From contig OW804094.1 of the NCBI GenBank assembly GCA_942159475.1, positions 49,100,966-49,164,965 of the forward strand: a DNA stretch of 64,000 nucleotides, given 5' to 3'. This stretch comes from Sthenelais limicola. Lineage: Eukaryota; Annelida; Polychaeta; Phyllodocida; Sigalionidae. Below the pieces are notes generated by a model that did no database searches, was not told the origin of the DNA, and saw nothing but the letters and a program-made list of their open reading frames with translations. A program made the translations under genes and the position numbers. Positions 10,157 to 17,979 of the stretch are shown here, piece after piece. Numbering within the stretch: position 1 is the first letter of the stretch; every line of letters starts with the position of its first letter.

Positions 10157-10795
10157 ATGGCCTATTTTGCAAATGAAACTGAAGGAGTGAAGTCGGTCAT
10201 TTTGGCCGACTCACGTGGTAGACTGCTTGCGCCCTATGTTAACCACGCAGAGATCAGGATTCAATCATACCCGGGGAAAGGGCTGAGAAATTTGTTCTGT
10301 TTGGGAAGACCGGTGATAGCTACATATCAACCACAGCTGATATACCTCTTTGGAGGTATATGCGACCTAACTTATAGGCACCCCATATCTAGAAGAGTGA
10401 GTGTACGCTTCGGCGACCTGCAAGCAGCAGAGAATAATTTCATAGATCAGGTGGAGTGGGTGAGCGAAGCATGTGCGGGCGAGTTCCCAGATTGCTGTCT
10501 GATCTACTGTGGTGTTAATGGCATGTGCCTAAACGCTTACAACTGGGAGCTGGGATTCAACCCCGAACAACCAATGCTGAACCAACTCGTATGTAATGTT
10601 AATTACTACCTCAAGTCCAAAAATCTGGCCAACGGAACCATACACCCGACCCTTACCTCGAAGGTACATCGTAGAACCTTAGGAGAAACCCAGAACAACT
10701 ACCAGTACCTTATTGACGGGCTGCATCCTAAATGGCACGTGCTCCAGGACTGGGGCAAACAATTTGCCAAAAATCATGTCGCTAATACTTACTAA
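10157..10795 (+). CDS. LINE-1 ORF2: SGNH/GDSL-hydrolase-like protein
   Basis: About 212 aa from the first ATG after the ORF1 stop. The frame is open back to 9755, overlapping ORF1, but that upstream part is a low-complexity shadow of the acidic tail. VILADSRGRLL corresponds to the block I nucleophile elbow of SGNH hydrolases. LIYLFGGICDLTYR is at the block III position, with Cys where the catalytic-site Asn of GxND is expected. DGLHPKWHVLQDWG carries the Asp-x-x-His of block V. Esterase domains are established in CR1-like LINEs, where they usually sit in ORF1; here it is a separate frame 121 bases downstream of ORF1. The substrate is unknown. Loss of the block III Asn means activity is uncertain. 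Confidence 0.75.
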   Translation: MAYFANETEGVKSVILADSRGRLLAPYVNHAEIRIQSYPGKGLRNLFCLGRPVIATYQPQLIYLFGGICDLTYRHPISRRVSVRFGDLQAAENNFIDQVEWVSEACAGEFPDCCLIYCGVNGMCLNAYNWELGFNPEQPMLNQLVCNVNYYLKSKNLANGTIHPTLTSKVHRRTLGETQNNYQYLIDGLHPKWHVLQDWGKQFAKNHVANTY

Positions 10796-10796
10796 A

Positions 10797-11081
10797 ATGG
10801 CACATGCCTCTAGTAGTAATAGTTTACTGCCCCAACAGTACTATAACCACCGATGTCTGTGTTTATACTTGCATTTGATATGCGCCTACCACAGGCCGTG
10901 TTCGCTGATGTTCTATCTATTGACTCTCATTATAATCTGTTATGTTTTGACAGCTCATGTCACACTTGTACCGAATGTCCTATGGGCAGGTACTATCTTC
11001 TTCCGTCCACTGATGTATACGATAAAAACTAATGCGATAATCAGAGCCTACAAGGCTAATGCCAATGCGATTCAAATTTAA
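10797..11081 (+). CDS. LINE-1 small ORF A: predicted membrane peptide
   Basis: A 94-aa frame whose ATG lies one base after the SGNH ORF stop (TAA 10793-10795, ATG 10797). Two hydrophobic stretches are visible, around LCLYLHLICAY and FYLLTLIIICYVLTAHVTL. The frame then becomes more polar and ends in a short Ala/Asn-rich tail. No family is recognised. The start reads ATGGCACATGCC, very similar to the RT start at 11717. The frame stays open to its overlap with the next ORF. The stop-start spacing suggests reinitiation. Alternatively it could be non-coding spacer that happens to be open. Moderate to low confidence as a translated gene. Confidence 0.4.
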   Translation: MAHASSSNSLLPQQYYNHRCLCLYLHLICAYHRPCSLMFYLLTLIIICYVLTAHVTLVPNVLWAGTIFFRPLMYTIKTNAIIRAYKANANAIQI

Positions 11082-11728
11082 TTTTAGCTCAGATCTATTC
11101 ATACACCCTATACATGACTCACTGACCGCAGAGAGACTATTTAGGCCAAGATCATATCCTCAGTGGACTGGCATAGATCGTTATGTTTTGTTACTTACTG
11201 TTATGTTGTCTATTAGTGCTATATGGGCTAATGCTGCCACCTTAAATGATTACGTACGGCAAATGCCAATCAAATCTAATCCCAAGCATATTCATATCCA
11301 TATTTATACTTATATCCCAGCCTCTCATCCTATGATCTTGCCGATAACATTAAATCCTGATTACACATGGCAAATGCCGATAAATTATAAACTCACTTGT
11401 GAATATATCCCTACTCTCTATTATATGACATTATTAATGTTAAAACCTGGTTACACTTGGCAAATGCCAACCAACTTCAATCTTAAATATAACCAACTAT
11501 TGCCCAGAGTCCCCTATACTTATAAGTTATGGCCCGGAGCCCCCCAGGCCACCCTTTTCTTAGTACTAAGTATTGTTGTGATTATATATGTAAGACATCG
11601 TATAGTTGTTGATGAACCGAAACAATATACTTGTGTCTACATGTGGCCCATGCCAATAAATTATAGTTACAAATTTGAACTGTCTTTGTTTAGATTAAAG
11701 GAGGTGACTTCTACTTATGGCTAATGCC
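10799..11728 (+). promoter_or_regulatory. Recurrent GGC(A/T)NATGCC motif at internal ORF starts
   Basis: GGCACATGCC lies at 10799-10808 (start of ORF A), GGCTAATGCC at 11054-11063 (start of ORF B) and GGCTAATGCC at 11719-11728 (start of the RT ORF). GGCAAATGCC occurs at 11258, 11369 and 11459 within ORF B. Related palindromic GGCANNTGCC sites in LINE-1 are at 8817, 10520, 12952, 14107 and 14951. The spacing and the link to start codons suggest an RNA or protein recognition site or a reinitiation signal; this is inference. Confidence 0.5.
11059..11724 (+). CDS. LINE-1 small ORF B: repeat-containing membrane-anchored protein
   Basis: A 221-aa frame that overlaps ORF A by 23 bases and the RT ORF by 8 bases. 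It contains a motif of the type YTWQMPxN at least four times (two exact YTWQMP copies plus RQMPIK and MWPMPIN), encoded by TGGCAAATGCC-like DNA. A membrane segment LFLVLSIVVIIYV is followed by the basic RHR near residue 180, and an earlier hydrophobic segment sits at VLLLTVMLSISAIWA. A 666-base open frame in AT-rich DNA is unlikely by chance, although in-frame repeats help keep it open. The function is unknown. LINE-2 has a comparable membrane-plus-RHR frame in the same place. Confidence 0.5.
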   Translation: MPMRFKFNFSSDLFIHPIHDSLTAERLFRPRSYPQWTGIDRYVLLLTVMLSISAIWANAATLNDYVRQMPIKSNPKHIHIHIYTYIPASHPMILPITLNPDYTWQMPINYKLTCEYIPTLYYMTLLMLKPGYTWQMPTNFNLKYNQLLPRVPYTYKLWPGAPQATLFLVLSIVVIIYVRHRIVVDEPKQYTCVYMWPMPINYSYKFELSLFRLKEVTSTYG

Positions 11729-14572
11729 CCTAAGAGTACCCTAAGAAATTCGATGCACTTTCTTGATAAGACTAAAGGGCGCAAAATAATCTACCTTAAT
11801 ATAAGGTCAATTATTAATAAGTGGGACTTATTTAAGTCTGACTTAATACAATTTAAGTTTGACATCCTCTTATGTGGAGAAACTTGGTTACAACCAAACA
11901 TATTAGATGCTAACATAAACCTCCCGGGCTATTCAGTACAAAGACTCGATAGAACTAGAGCAGCTGGAGGAGGCCTTTGTGCGTTCATTAATGACACATT
12001 GGAATACGAGGTAGAACCAGAACTATCACATATGAGCCAAGACATAGAGTTACAAGTGATACGCCTCATATATCCCAGATCGAAGAATACACTTGTATTT
12101 AATACATACCGCCCGCCGGCGGGAAGCGTTCCTAATTTTATCACTATACTAAGTGAAAATATTGATAAAGCTAGAGAAAATTACCCAAGATATGAACTAG
12201 TGGTGATTGGCGACCTTAACATTGACACAACTGTCAGGAATGTATACCCCAACAATAACCGTCAGGAGCTTATTAATTTCTGTAAGGACAAGTACTTAGA
12301 TATAAAAATAGACACACCTACCAGAGATGGAAACAGGGACAGACCCTCGACCATTGACCACATATTAACTGACATGAAATATATCAGTGAAGCGGGGGTC
12401 ATACACTATAACCTGAGTGACCACAATATGATATATCTAGTTAAAAAGAAAGCCCGTGAAAGACATAGTAAGTGTAACTTCCAAGCTAGAGCATATACCA
12501 ACCTCACCCAAAATGCTGTTAACCAGGAAATTGACATTATCAATGACTGGGATGTATTATACACTATAACAGATCCTGATGCTGCATGGGACCTAATCTT
12601 TAACAAATTTAAATCAATCACGAATAAACTATGCCCCCGTAAAAAATATAAAGCCAAAAAAGTCAAACCACCATGGTACACAAATGACCTCCTTAACCTA
12701 GCATATAATAGAGACTACTATTTTAAACGATATAGGAAAACAAAAAAGGATGAGCACAGGATTAGAGCTGTTTATTTTAGAAACCAGGCTAATAGTGAGA
12801 CACGCATAGCCAGAAGTAGGTATTTCCAACAGGAATTAGAACGATACAAGTATGACTATAAGAAGTTCTGGAAAATACTAAACGACTACTTACCATTTAA
12901 AAACAATCAAAATCAGATTAATAGAATAGTTAACCCTGAAACACTAAATATGGCATATGCCAACAGCATCCCCCCAATAATTAATAAGTATTTTTCCACC
13001 ATTGGGGCTACTATTGCAGCAACAATGCCAACCCAACCAGTGGATAATGGAACAATGCCCCCAGATGTGAGGAATATAAATTTGGCAAATGCTAATTACA
13101 TACCCATTGATGCAACCTCCTATGCTAAAATAATAGATAATTTGGTTGATACTAAATCATCCGGTTGTGACGAAATCCCGATGCGTATTTACAAGTTACT
13201 CTTTTATGGTTGTGTTCGACAAATGACATTTCTGTATAATCTATCAATTACAACAGGCATAATGCCACTTAAATGGAAAATGGCTACAGTTGTACCAATA
13301 CCCAAGAAAGGTAATGCTACCCATGTGACTAATTTACGACCAATTTCATTAACCCATGTGGCAGGAAAAGTACTTGAAAAACACATCAATAACCAGGTAC
13401 AAGATTTAATAGAACAGTATAGTATTATCTCCCCCCAACAGGGCGGATTTAGAAAGAACTCGTCCACGATCGAGACGATTTACTTACTTTTATATAAACT
13501 ATTTAATAACAAGAATGCCAAAAAAGAAAGTATGTTAGTATTTTTTGATTATAAAAAGGCGTTCGACTCGATTGACCATGCCCTGTTGTTGAACAAAATT
13601 ACTAAATATGGATTCCCTAACTGGCTCATCCAATGGCTGACTAACTACTTAAGTAGAAGATCACAGAAGGTCAAGGTTGGTGAACATCAATCGAAATATC
13701 TCCCCATTGGCCACGGGGTACCTCAGGGGTCCATACTTGGTCCTATTCTGTTCAATATTTTCGTGAATGACATATGTAATCTACCAATCCAAGGGAAAAT
13801 GTTGCTTTTTGCAGATGATATCGTTTTAATTAATACTGCTGATACTTATATAGATTTAATAAGGCAAGGTCAAAATGACACGCAACTAATTGCGGACTGG
13901 AGCTTCCAGAATAAGCTTGCCATAAGCATACCTAAGACCAAGACAATGTATGTCCCGCACATGGCAAGAAGTCTGACAATACCACGCATTCAGAAAATCA
14001 CTATAAATAATACCGAGTTAGACTGGGTTGATGACTTTACATACTTAGGCCTTACCATAGATGCCAAACTCAATTTCGATGTTATGATTAATTCCATAAT
14101 AAGCAAGGCAAATGCCAGACTATGTAATCTTTACATTAACCGTCACGCCCTTGACATTAGAACTAGATTGCTCCTGGTCAAATCGATGGTGTTGAGCTAC
14201 TTGGACTACGCCAATGTATGCTTCATGAACAGCAGTAAAGCGTCACTAACAAAATTGCAAATACTACAAAATAAATCTCTCAGGTTTGCACTAAAAAAAT
14301 CAAGAATGCATAATGTTGAAGATCTGCATAGGCTTGCCAATGTAATGACAGTGCGAGAACGTATTTATTTTAATAATGCTAAATTTTTCCATAAACAGCT
14401 TCATCATTGTAGAGTTGACTGGATAACCAGAAAAAAGGGCGATAGGCCCTATGCACTACGGGAAAATTGGCGATTAAATTTCGAAGTAAATAGACCCCTT
14501 TGTAATTCTTATCAGAAATCATTTGCATATGCAGGAGTGTCACAATGGAACGAAATTGAAGATAATATTTAG
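11717..14572 (+). CDS. LINE-1 endonuclease-reverse transcriptase
   Basis: A 951-aa intact protein that nicks target DNA and copies the element RNA by target-primed reverse transcription in the nucleus. Residues about 12-245 are an AP-like endonuclease with all landmark residues: LNIRS, GETWL, TYRPPAG, IGDLNID, STIDHI and LSDHN. RT spans about 490-760: the fingers contain LRPISLTHVAGKVLEKH, motif A is FFDYKKAFDSIDH (about 608), motif B is GVPQGSILGP (about 667) and motif C is FADD (about 697). A YLGLTID thumb follows. The C terminus is the short CR1/L2 type ending with SQWNEIEDNI, with no zinc knuckle or RNase H seen. ATG 11717 precedes the endonuclease by about ten residues and overlaps ORF B by 8 bases, so coupled translation is likely. 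No internal stops or frameshifts. Confidence 0.95.
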   Translation: MANAPKSTLRNSMHFLDKTKGRKIIYLNIRSIINKWDLFKSDLIQFKFDILLCGETWLQPNILDANINLPGYSVQRLDRTRAAGGGLCAFINDTLEYEVEPELSHMSQDIELQVIRLIYPRSKNTLVFNTYRPPAGSVPNFITILSENIDKARENYPRYELVVIGDLNIDTTVRNVYPNNNRQELINFCKDKYLDIKIDTPTRDGNRDRPSTIDHILTDMKYISEAGVIHYNLSDHNMIYLVKKKARERHSKCNFQARAYTNLTQNAVNQEIDIINDWDVLYTITDPDAAWDLIFNKFKSITNKLCPRKKYKAKKVKPPWYTNDLLNLAYNRDYYFKRYRKTKKDEHRIRAVYFRNQANSETRIARSRYFQQELERYKYDYKKFWKILNDYLPFKNNQNQINRIVNPETLNMAYANSIPPIINKYFSTIGATIAATMPTQPVDNGTMPPDVRNINLANANYIPIDATSYAKIIDNLVDTKSSGCDEIPMRIYKLLFYGCVRQMTFLYNLSITTGIMPLKWKMATVVPIPKKGNATHVTNLRPISLTHVAGKVLEKHINNQVQDLIEQYSIISPQQGGFRKNSSTIETIYLLLYKLFNNKNAKKESMLVFFDYKKAFDSIDHALLLNKITKYGFPNWLIQWLTNYLSRRSQKVKVGEHQSKYLPIGHGVPQGSILGPILFNIFVNDICNLPIQGKMLLFADDIVLINTADTYIDLIRQGQNDTQLIADWSFQNKLAISIPKTKTMYVPHMARSLTIPRIQKITINNTELDWVDDFTYLGLTIDAKLNFDVMINSIISKANARLCNLYINRHALDIRTRLLLVKSMVLSYLDYANVCFMNSSKASLTKLQILQNKSLRFALKKSRMHNVEDLHRLANVMTVRERIYFNNAKFFHKQLHHCRVDWITRKKGDRPYALRENWRLNFEVNRPLCNSYQKSFAYAGVSQWNEIEDNI

Positions 14573-15003
14573 AGTATAATACTACCTTGCCACTTCAAAT
14601 ATAGAATGAAAACAGGCATACTTAACAAAACCATCCGTATACCTATACTGTGATATATATTTACCTATAGTTGCTACTACTCGATTACTTATACCTATAC
14701 CTGTATTTGTATAGAATTGACTGACACATTTGTTTCCCAACCATGTCTCATTATCACATCACCCCCATCTCATTTCATTATTACCCATCTCAAACTATCT
14801 CTCCAAGAAAAGATGTACATGACTTTCATTAGCTAATTACTATAGCTAATTACTATAGCTAATTACTATAGCTACTCATTTGTATAACTTCTAAAGCGAA
14901 ATTTCAGGTTACGTAGGAAGACCGGATCAACCGAATCGTTTAAAAACTTTGGCAAATGCCGCTTATCCTCCTGAATAAAAATTTGTGCAAAAAAAAAAAA
15001 AAA
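14573..15003 (+). promoter_or_regulatory. LINE-1 3' UTR with 13-bp repeats, poly(A) signal and A tail
   Basis: AGCTAATTACTAT is repeated 3.3 times at 14831-14873. A GGCAAATGCC motif lies at 14951, AATAAA at 14974-14979, and an A tract at about 14989-15003 abuts the resumed host repeat. A terminal A tract rather than a microsatellite tail is worth noting for a CR1/L2-like element. Confidence 0.75.
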
Positions 15004-15551
15004 TTTGGCCATTCTCCCATAAAAAGCCCATTTTCACCTTAAAATGGTTGCCATAGCAATATCAATGTATTAAAATGTTGGAAAACAGACATTATCAGAT
15101 TCTCTATGAATAGACCTTTCATATGAATATCTGCTTATCTTTTTATGTTTATTAGTTCAAATTACATGGCAATTTTGCCTAAAACTCCATTTTCCACCTT
15201 AAAATGGGTTCCCATGGCAACCGATTTCATATTTCAGAATGTGGATTCTTCCAAAATAATAGGAAATCAAAAGAACTACCTTTTTACCAAATTTGGTGCT
15301 TCTGCAACAAAATTCACAGTTTTTACCCTTAAGTAACCACATTAATAGAAATGTTATCACCTGACCCCCATATATGCCTGTAGGGGTCATTTTCGACCCA
15401 ATCTGTATCTTAGCAACCCTTTTTTAGAAATTTCCAAAATTTTCCCCATGTACTCACAGGACCTCTGGTACCTTTCTACCAAAATTTCAGAATAATCAGA
15501 TGCATTTAAAAAGTCACGGTTTAAATGGGTTAAAGATATCAGTGAAGCTGA
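15003..15551. repeat. Right arm of the long inverted-repeat element
   Basis: From 15003 to 15345 the sequence is the inverse of the units at 6290-6740 and 6980-7440 (TTTGGCCATTCTCCC, AAAGCCCATTTTCACC, GGTTGCCATAGCAA). CCCCCATATATGCC with GGGGTCATTTTCGACCCA at 15364-15398 matches the terminal motif at 6185-6220. From about 15400 to 15551 the sequence is unassigned and leads into the truncated 5' end of LINE-2. Confidence 0.7.
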
Positions 15552-16352
15552 TATGTTGAGCTCGACAACGAAGATTCAAAGAAGGAAATACTTAATAAAT
15601 CCTCAGTATTACGACGTAAAACAGGTTTGAGAATTTGGTTTAACAGGTTCCAACCTGACCCGAAAGATCTTAATCATCAGATGCTTTTGAACTGCCATAA
15701 GCTGCTTAGGCTTAATAAATTTAATGCGGTAGTAGTCTTGGGACATATACTTGTACCCGGTGAACAGAACAAATCATTTTCAACGACTGATCTTAACTTA
15801 TTACCTCCGGGTTGTCGCCCGGCTGACGTCTCACAAATACCCACCGACGATGGCGGTTTAGGCTTCCATGGGAAGCATAGTGGATTTTCTAACTTCTACC
15901 CTGTACCAGTCTGGTATAATAGAGTCCAATATCCGTCAGCTGAGCACGCTTATCAGTGCACCAAAGCACTGCATTTTGGACTTGATCATCGTGCGAAGGC
16001 CATACACGAGGCGCCAAATGCAGCGCGTGCTAAGAAACTAGGTGGCGCTCTGGACAGACTGGTTACCTCTGGACAGATGCGCGACTGGGAGACCATTGAG
16101 GCAACAATATTGAAAGAAATAGCGATCGAAAAATTTTCTCAGGACAAAAAACTTGCTGAACAATTACTCAACCCAAATACAACCAGTTTCTACGAGATTA
16201 CAACTGACAGAAAATGGGGGATCGGCCGGAACCCACGAGGTGTTCTTATTGCAAATGGCGACCGAGTCCCCCTAAAGACCGAATCATTCATCGGTGACAA
16301 CACGTTTGGGAGAATTCTAGGGGAAGTGCGTGACCTTCTGAACGAGAAATAG
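15552..16352 (+). CDS. LINE-2 ORF1 (5'-truncated): RNA-binding C-part + NADAR domain
   Basis: The frame is open from 15552, after a TGA at 15549. It has no ATG before the conserved region, so it is the surviving 266-aa C-terminal part of a larger ORF1. The first 75 or so codons align by eye with the end of the LINE-1 RNA-binding region, including a version of the VNGKEFAHADLNYLPEG block (QNKSFSTTDLNLLPPG). NADAR follows at about 15861-16349: GFHGKHSGFSNFYP, SAEHAYQCTKA, IAIEKFSQDKKLAEQLL, TDRKWGIG and GDNTFGRILGEVRDLL, all in family order. GFSNFYP is closer to canonical YbiA-type NADAR than the LINE-1 version. There is no acidic tail; the protein stops right after the domain. It retains the SAE, KWGIG and GDNTFG positions, so the domain seems to be under selection. 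Confidence 0.85.
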   Translation, partial: YVELDNEDSKKEILNKSSVLRRKTGLRIWFNRFQPDPKDLNHQMLLNCHKLLRLNKFNAVVVLGHILVPGEQNKSFSTTDLNLLPPGCRPADVSQIPTDDGGLGFHGKHSGFSNFYPVPVWYNRVQYPSAEHAYQCTKALHFGLDHRAKAIHEAPNAARAKKLGGALDRLVTSGQMRDWETIEATILKEIAIEKFSQDKKLAEQLLNPNTTSFYEITTDRKWGIGRNPRGVLIANGDRVPLKTESFIGDNTFGRILGEVRDLLNEK

Positions 16353-16413
16353 TGTGAACTCCAATGCACTAAGATCATCTGTATTTGTGAAAATTCCAGT
16401 ACAAATCTATTAG

Positions 16414-17136
16414 ATGGCGATGCCAAGACGTGACTTGTTAGTTTTGGGTGATTCTCGGGCAGCCGGATTGGGGCCTGTACTAAGGCAGGCCGGACCCTCG
16501 ATCGACTCAAGTGTCTTTGTTTCACCCGGGGCGGACACACGGACCTTGGTGTCTCGTTCACTGCATCTACGAATGGTGGAAAAACCAAAGACAGTGATCG
16601 TTGCATCAGGAATATGTAATATAACCTGTAGGAACCCTGAAACAAAAGAAATAGGATTACAATTCAACTGTCCTACTAGAATAGCCGCTGAGGCCGAGGA
16701 CGCGATGGAAGCTACGAGAGAATCTATTTTGCAGTCTTCTCCAGCGAACCTTCCTCCTCCTAATATACTCTACTGCACGACTTTTGGAGTAGACCTCGTG
16801 AAGTACAACAAATTTAATGCTCAAAAATCAAGAAAACTGGATAGAGTGCTAACACCATCTAAGATTGTAGCAATTGCCGATGACCAGCCTCTCCTCAACA
16901 AAATGGTCATAGCGTACAACAATCAAGTTAAGTCAAATAACTATAAGTATGATCTTCCTACCCCATACCTGGGTCAGCTAATTCACAGAAACAAAGCAAG
17001 CAGGAAACATAAAACAACCCGCCAGCCTGAAGTCATCACTGATTATTATAAACTAGCAGAAGACGGTTGTCACCTGACTGATTTGATGAGAGAAAAGGTG
17101 GCCTCTCAGATATTAAAAGCGTATCACAAATTGTAA
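16414..17136 (+). CDS. LINE-2 ORF2: SGNH/GDSL-hydrolase-like protein
   Basis: 240 aa from ATG 16414, 61 bases after the NADAR ORF stop. LLVLGDSRAAGLGP is a good SGNH block I with the nucleophile Ser. VIVASGICNITCRN is the block III position, where Asn sits one residue after the usual place. DGCHLTDLMREKVASQIL gives the Asp-x-x-His-like block V and the final helix. The GICNIT/GICDLT and DGCH/DGLH similarities tie it to the LINE-1 ORF2 protein. Esterase-like domains are known in CR1-type LINE ORF1 proteins; their substrate is not settled. The start is chosen because the ATG lies ten residues before block I. Intact. Confidence 0.8.
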   Translation: MAMPRRDLLVLGDSRAAGLGPVLRQAGPSIDSSVFVSPGADTRTLVSRSLHLRMVEKPKTVIVASGICNITCRNPETKEIGLQFNCPTRIAAEAEDAMEATRESILQSSPANLPPPNILYCTTFGVDLVKYNKFNAQKSRKLDRVLTPSKIVAIADDQPLLNKMVIAYNNQVKSNNYKYDLPTPYLGQLIHRNKASRKHKTTRQPEVITDYYKLAEDGCHLTDLMREKVASQILKAYHKL

Positions 17137-17979
17137 ATTCTCTTGGTATGCATATAGGGAGAGTTATATATATATACAAAGGCATGATTGTTGTACATTA
17201 GTCTTATTCTTAATCTTAAATCTTTAGAAGAATTACCTGAATTAGTAGAATATTTCTGTGAACCGTCTATTGTCGTGACACAGGTTTAAATATGACACAA
17301 GGTGGATGAGTGACATGATATTATGTCCTATCTGTTAATGAGAGTTTTAGTACTGCCGGGTGAGACAAGAGTTCTTTGGAGCCTGAATTCACCTGGGTGG
17401 TAACACGATTCTCTGACTAATTATTATTGGTCACTCACTCAGTAGTTGAACTATTTCTAGGCTTGCATTTAATAGGAGCTATGAATTTAAATAATTGACG
17501 GTTTTACTTGAATCCTATTCATGACTCTAATAGGTTAATTATTTCACTTAATAATACTTTCTGTGTACCGTCTATGGTTGAGACCCTGGTTCAAATACGA
17601 TTCAGAGTTAGATTTAGTGGTGTTTGTAAATGTGAGTCTTGTTACTATCGGGCGAGACAAGAGTTCTTTGGAGCCTGTCTTCACCTGGATGGTGACATAA
17701 CTTGCTAACATATTGATACTATGGTCGCTCTGTTGGTGAACCTTTTTCTCTGTCTGGTCTTATGGCCTACTCTTGGATTCCAAAAATGTTTTATCTGGTA
17801 ATATCTTATGTGATTATTTTATAGCTTTTACACCCGTGCAAAAGGGTATCCAGGCACGAACTAAAATCATTGATAAGTTACGGATAGTTAGCTTGTCGTT
17901 AGACTAATTCTAAACTGATGAACATAAATAAGAAAGGTTAATAACGATTACTTTTATTTTTATTTTGCTCGATCTGTCT
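17137..17979 (+). repeat. LINE-2 inter-ORF spacer with a tandem duplication of about 290-305 bp
   Basis: GAGACAAGAGTTCTTTGGAG occurs at about 17362 and 17652. CTGTG(A/T)ACCGTCTAT occurs at about 17257 and 17561. The flanking sequence is also similar (CACCTGG(G/A)TGGT), so two diverged direct units span about 17215-17465 and 17500-17755. Open frames here are short. A long spacer between the SGNH and RT ORFs is shared with LINE-1, which also has internal repeats. A role in internal or re-initiation is possible but not shown. Confidence 0.7.

Larger units (their letters stand above)
7775..15003 (+). mobile_element. LINE-1: full-length, apparently intact NADAR-carrying non-LTR retrotransposon
   Basis: Boundaries come from the interrupted host repeat: its inverted unit stops at about 7774 (atggccattatttt) and resumes at about 15003 (tttggccattctccc), matching the uninterrupted sequence at 6585-6610. 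Inside are a 5' UTR of about 450 bases, five open frames without internal stops, a 3' UTR, an AATAAA at 14974 and an A tract ending at 15003. The RT and AP-endonuclease place it in the broad CR1/L2 group. The absence of damage suggests a recent insertion. The exact 5' base and the target duplication could not be fixed by eye because the flanks are A/T-rich. Confidence 0.85.

Noticed and set aside
15627..15629. TTG as the start of the LINE-2 NADAR ORF
   Set aside because: The frame is open further upstream to 15552 and aligns with LINE-1 ORF1 there, so this is a truncated protein, not one starting at TTG.
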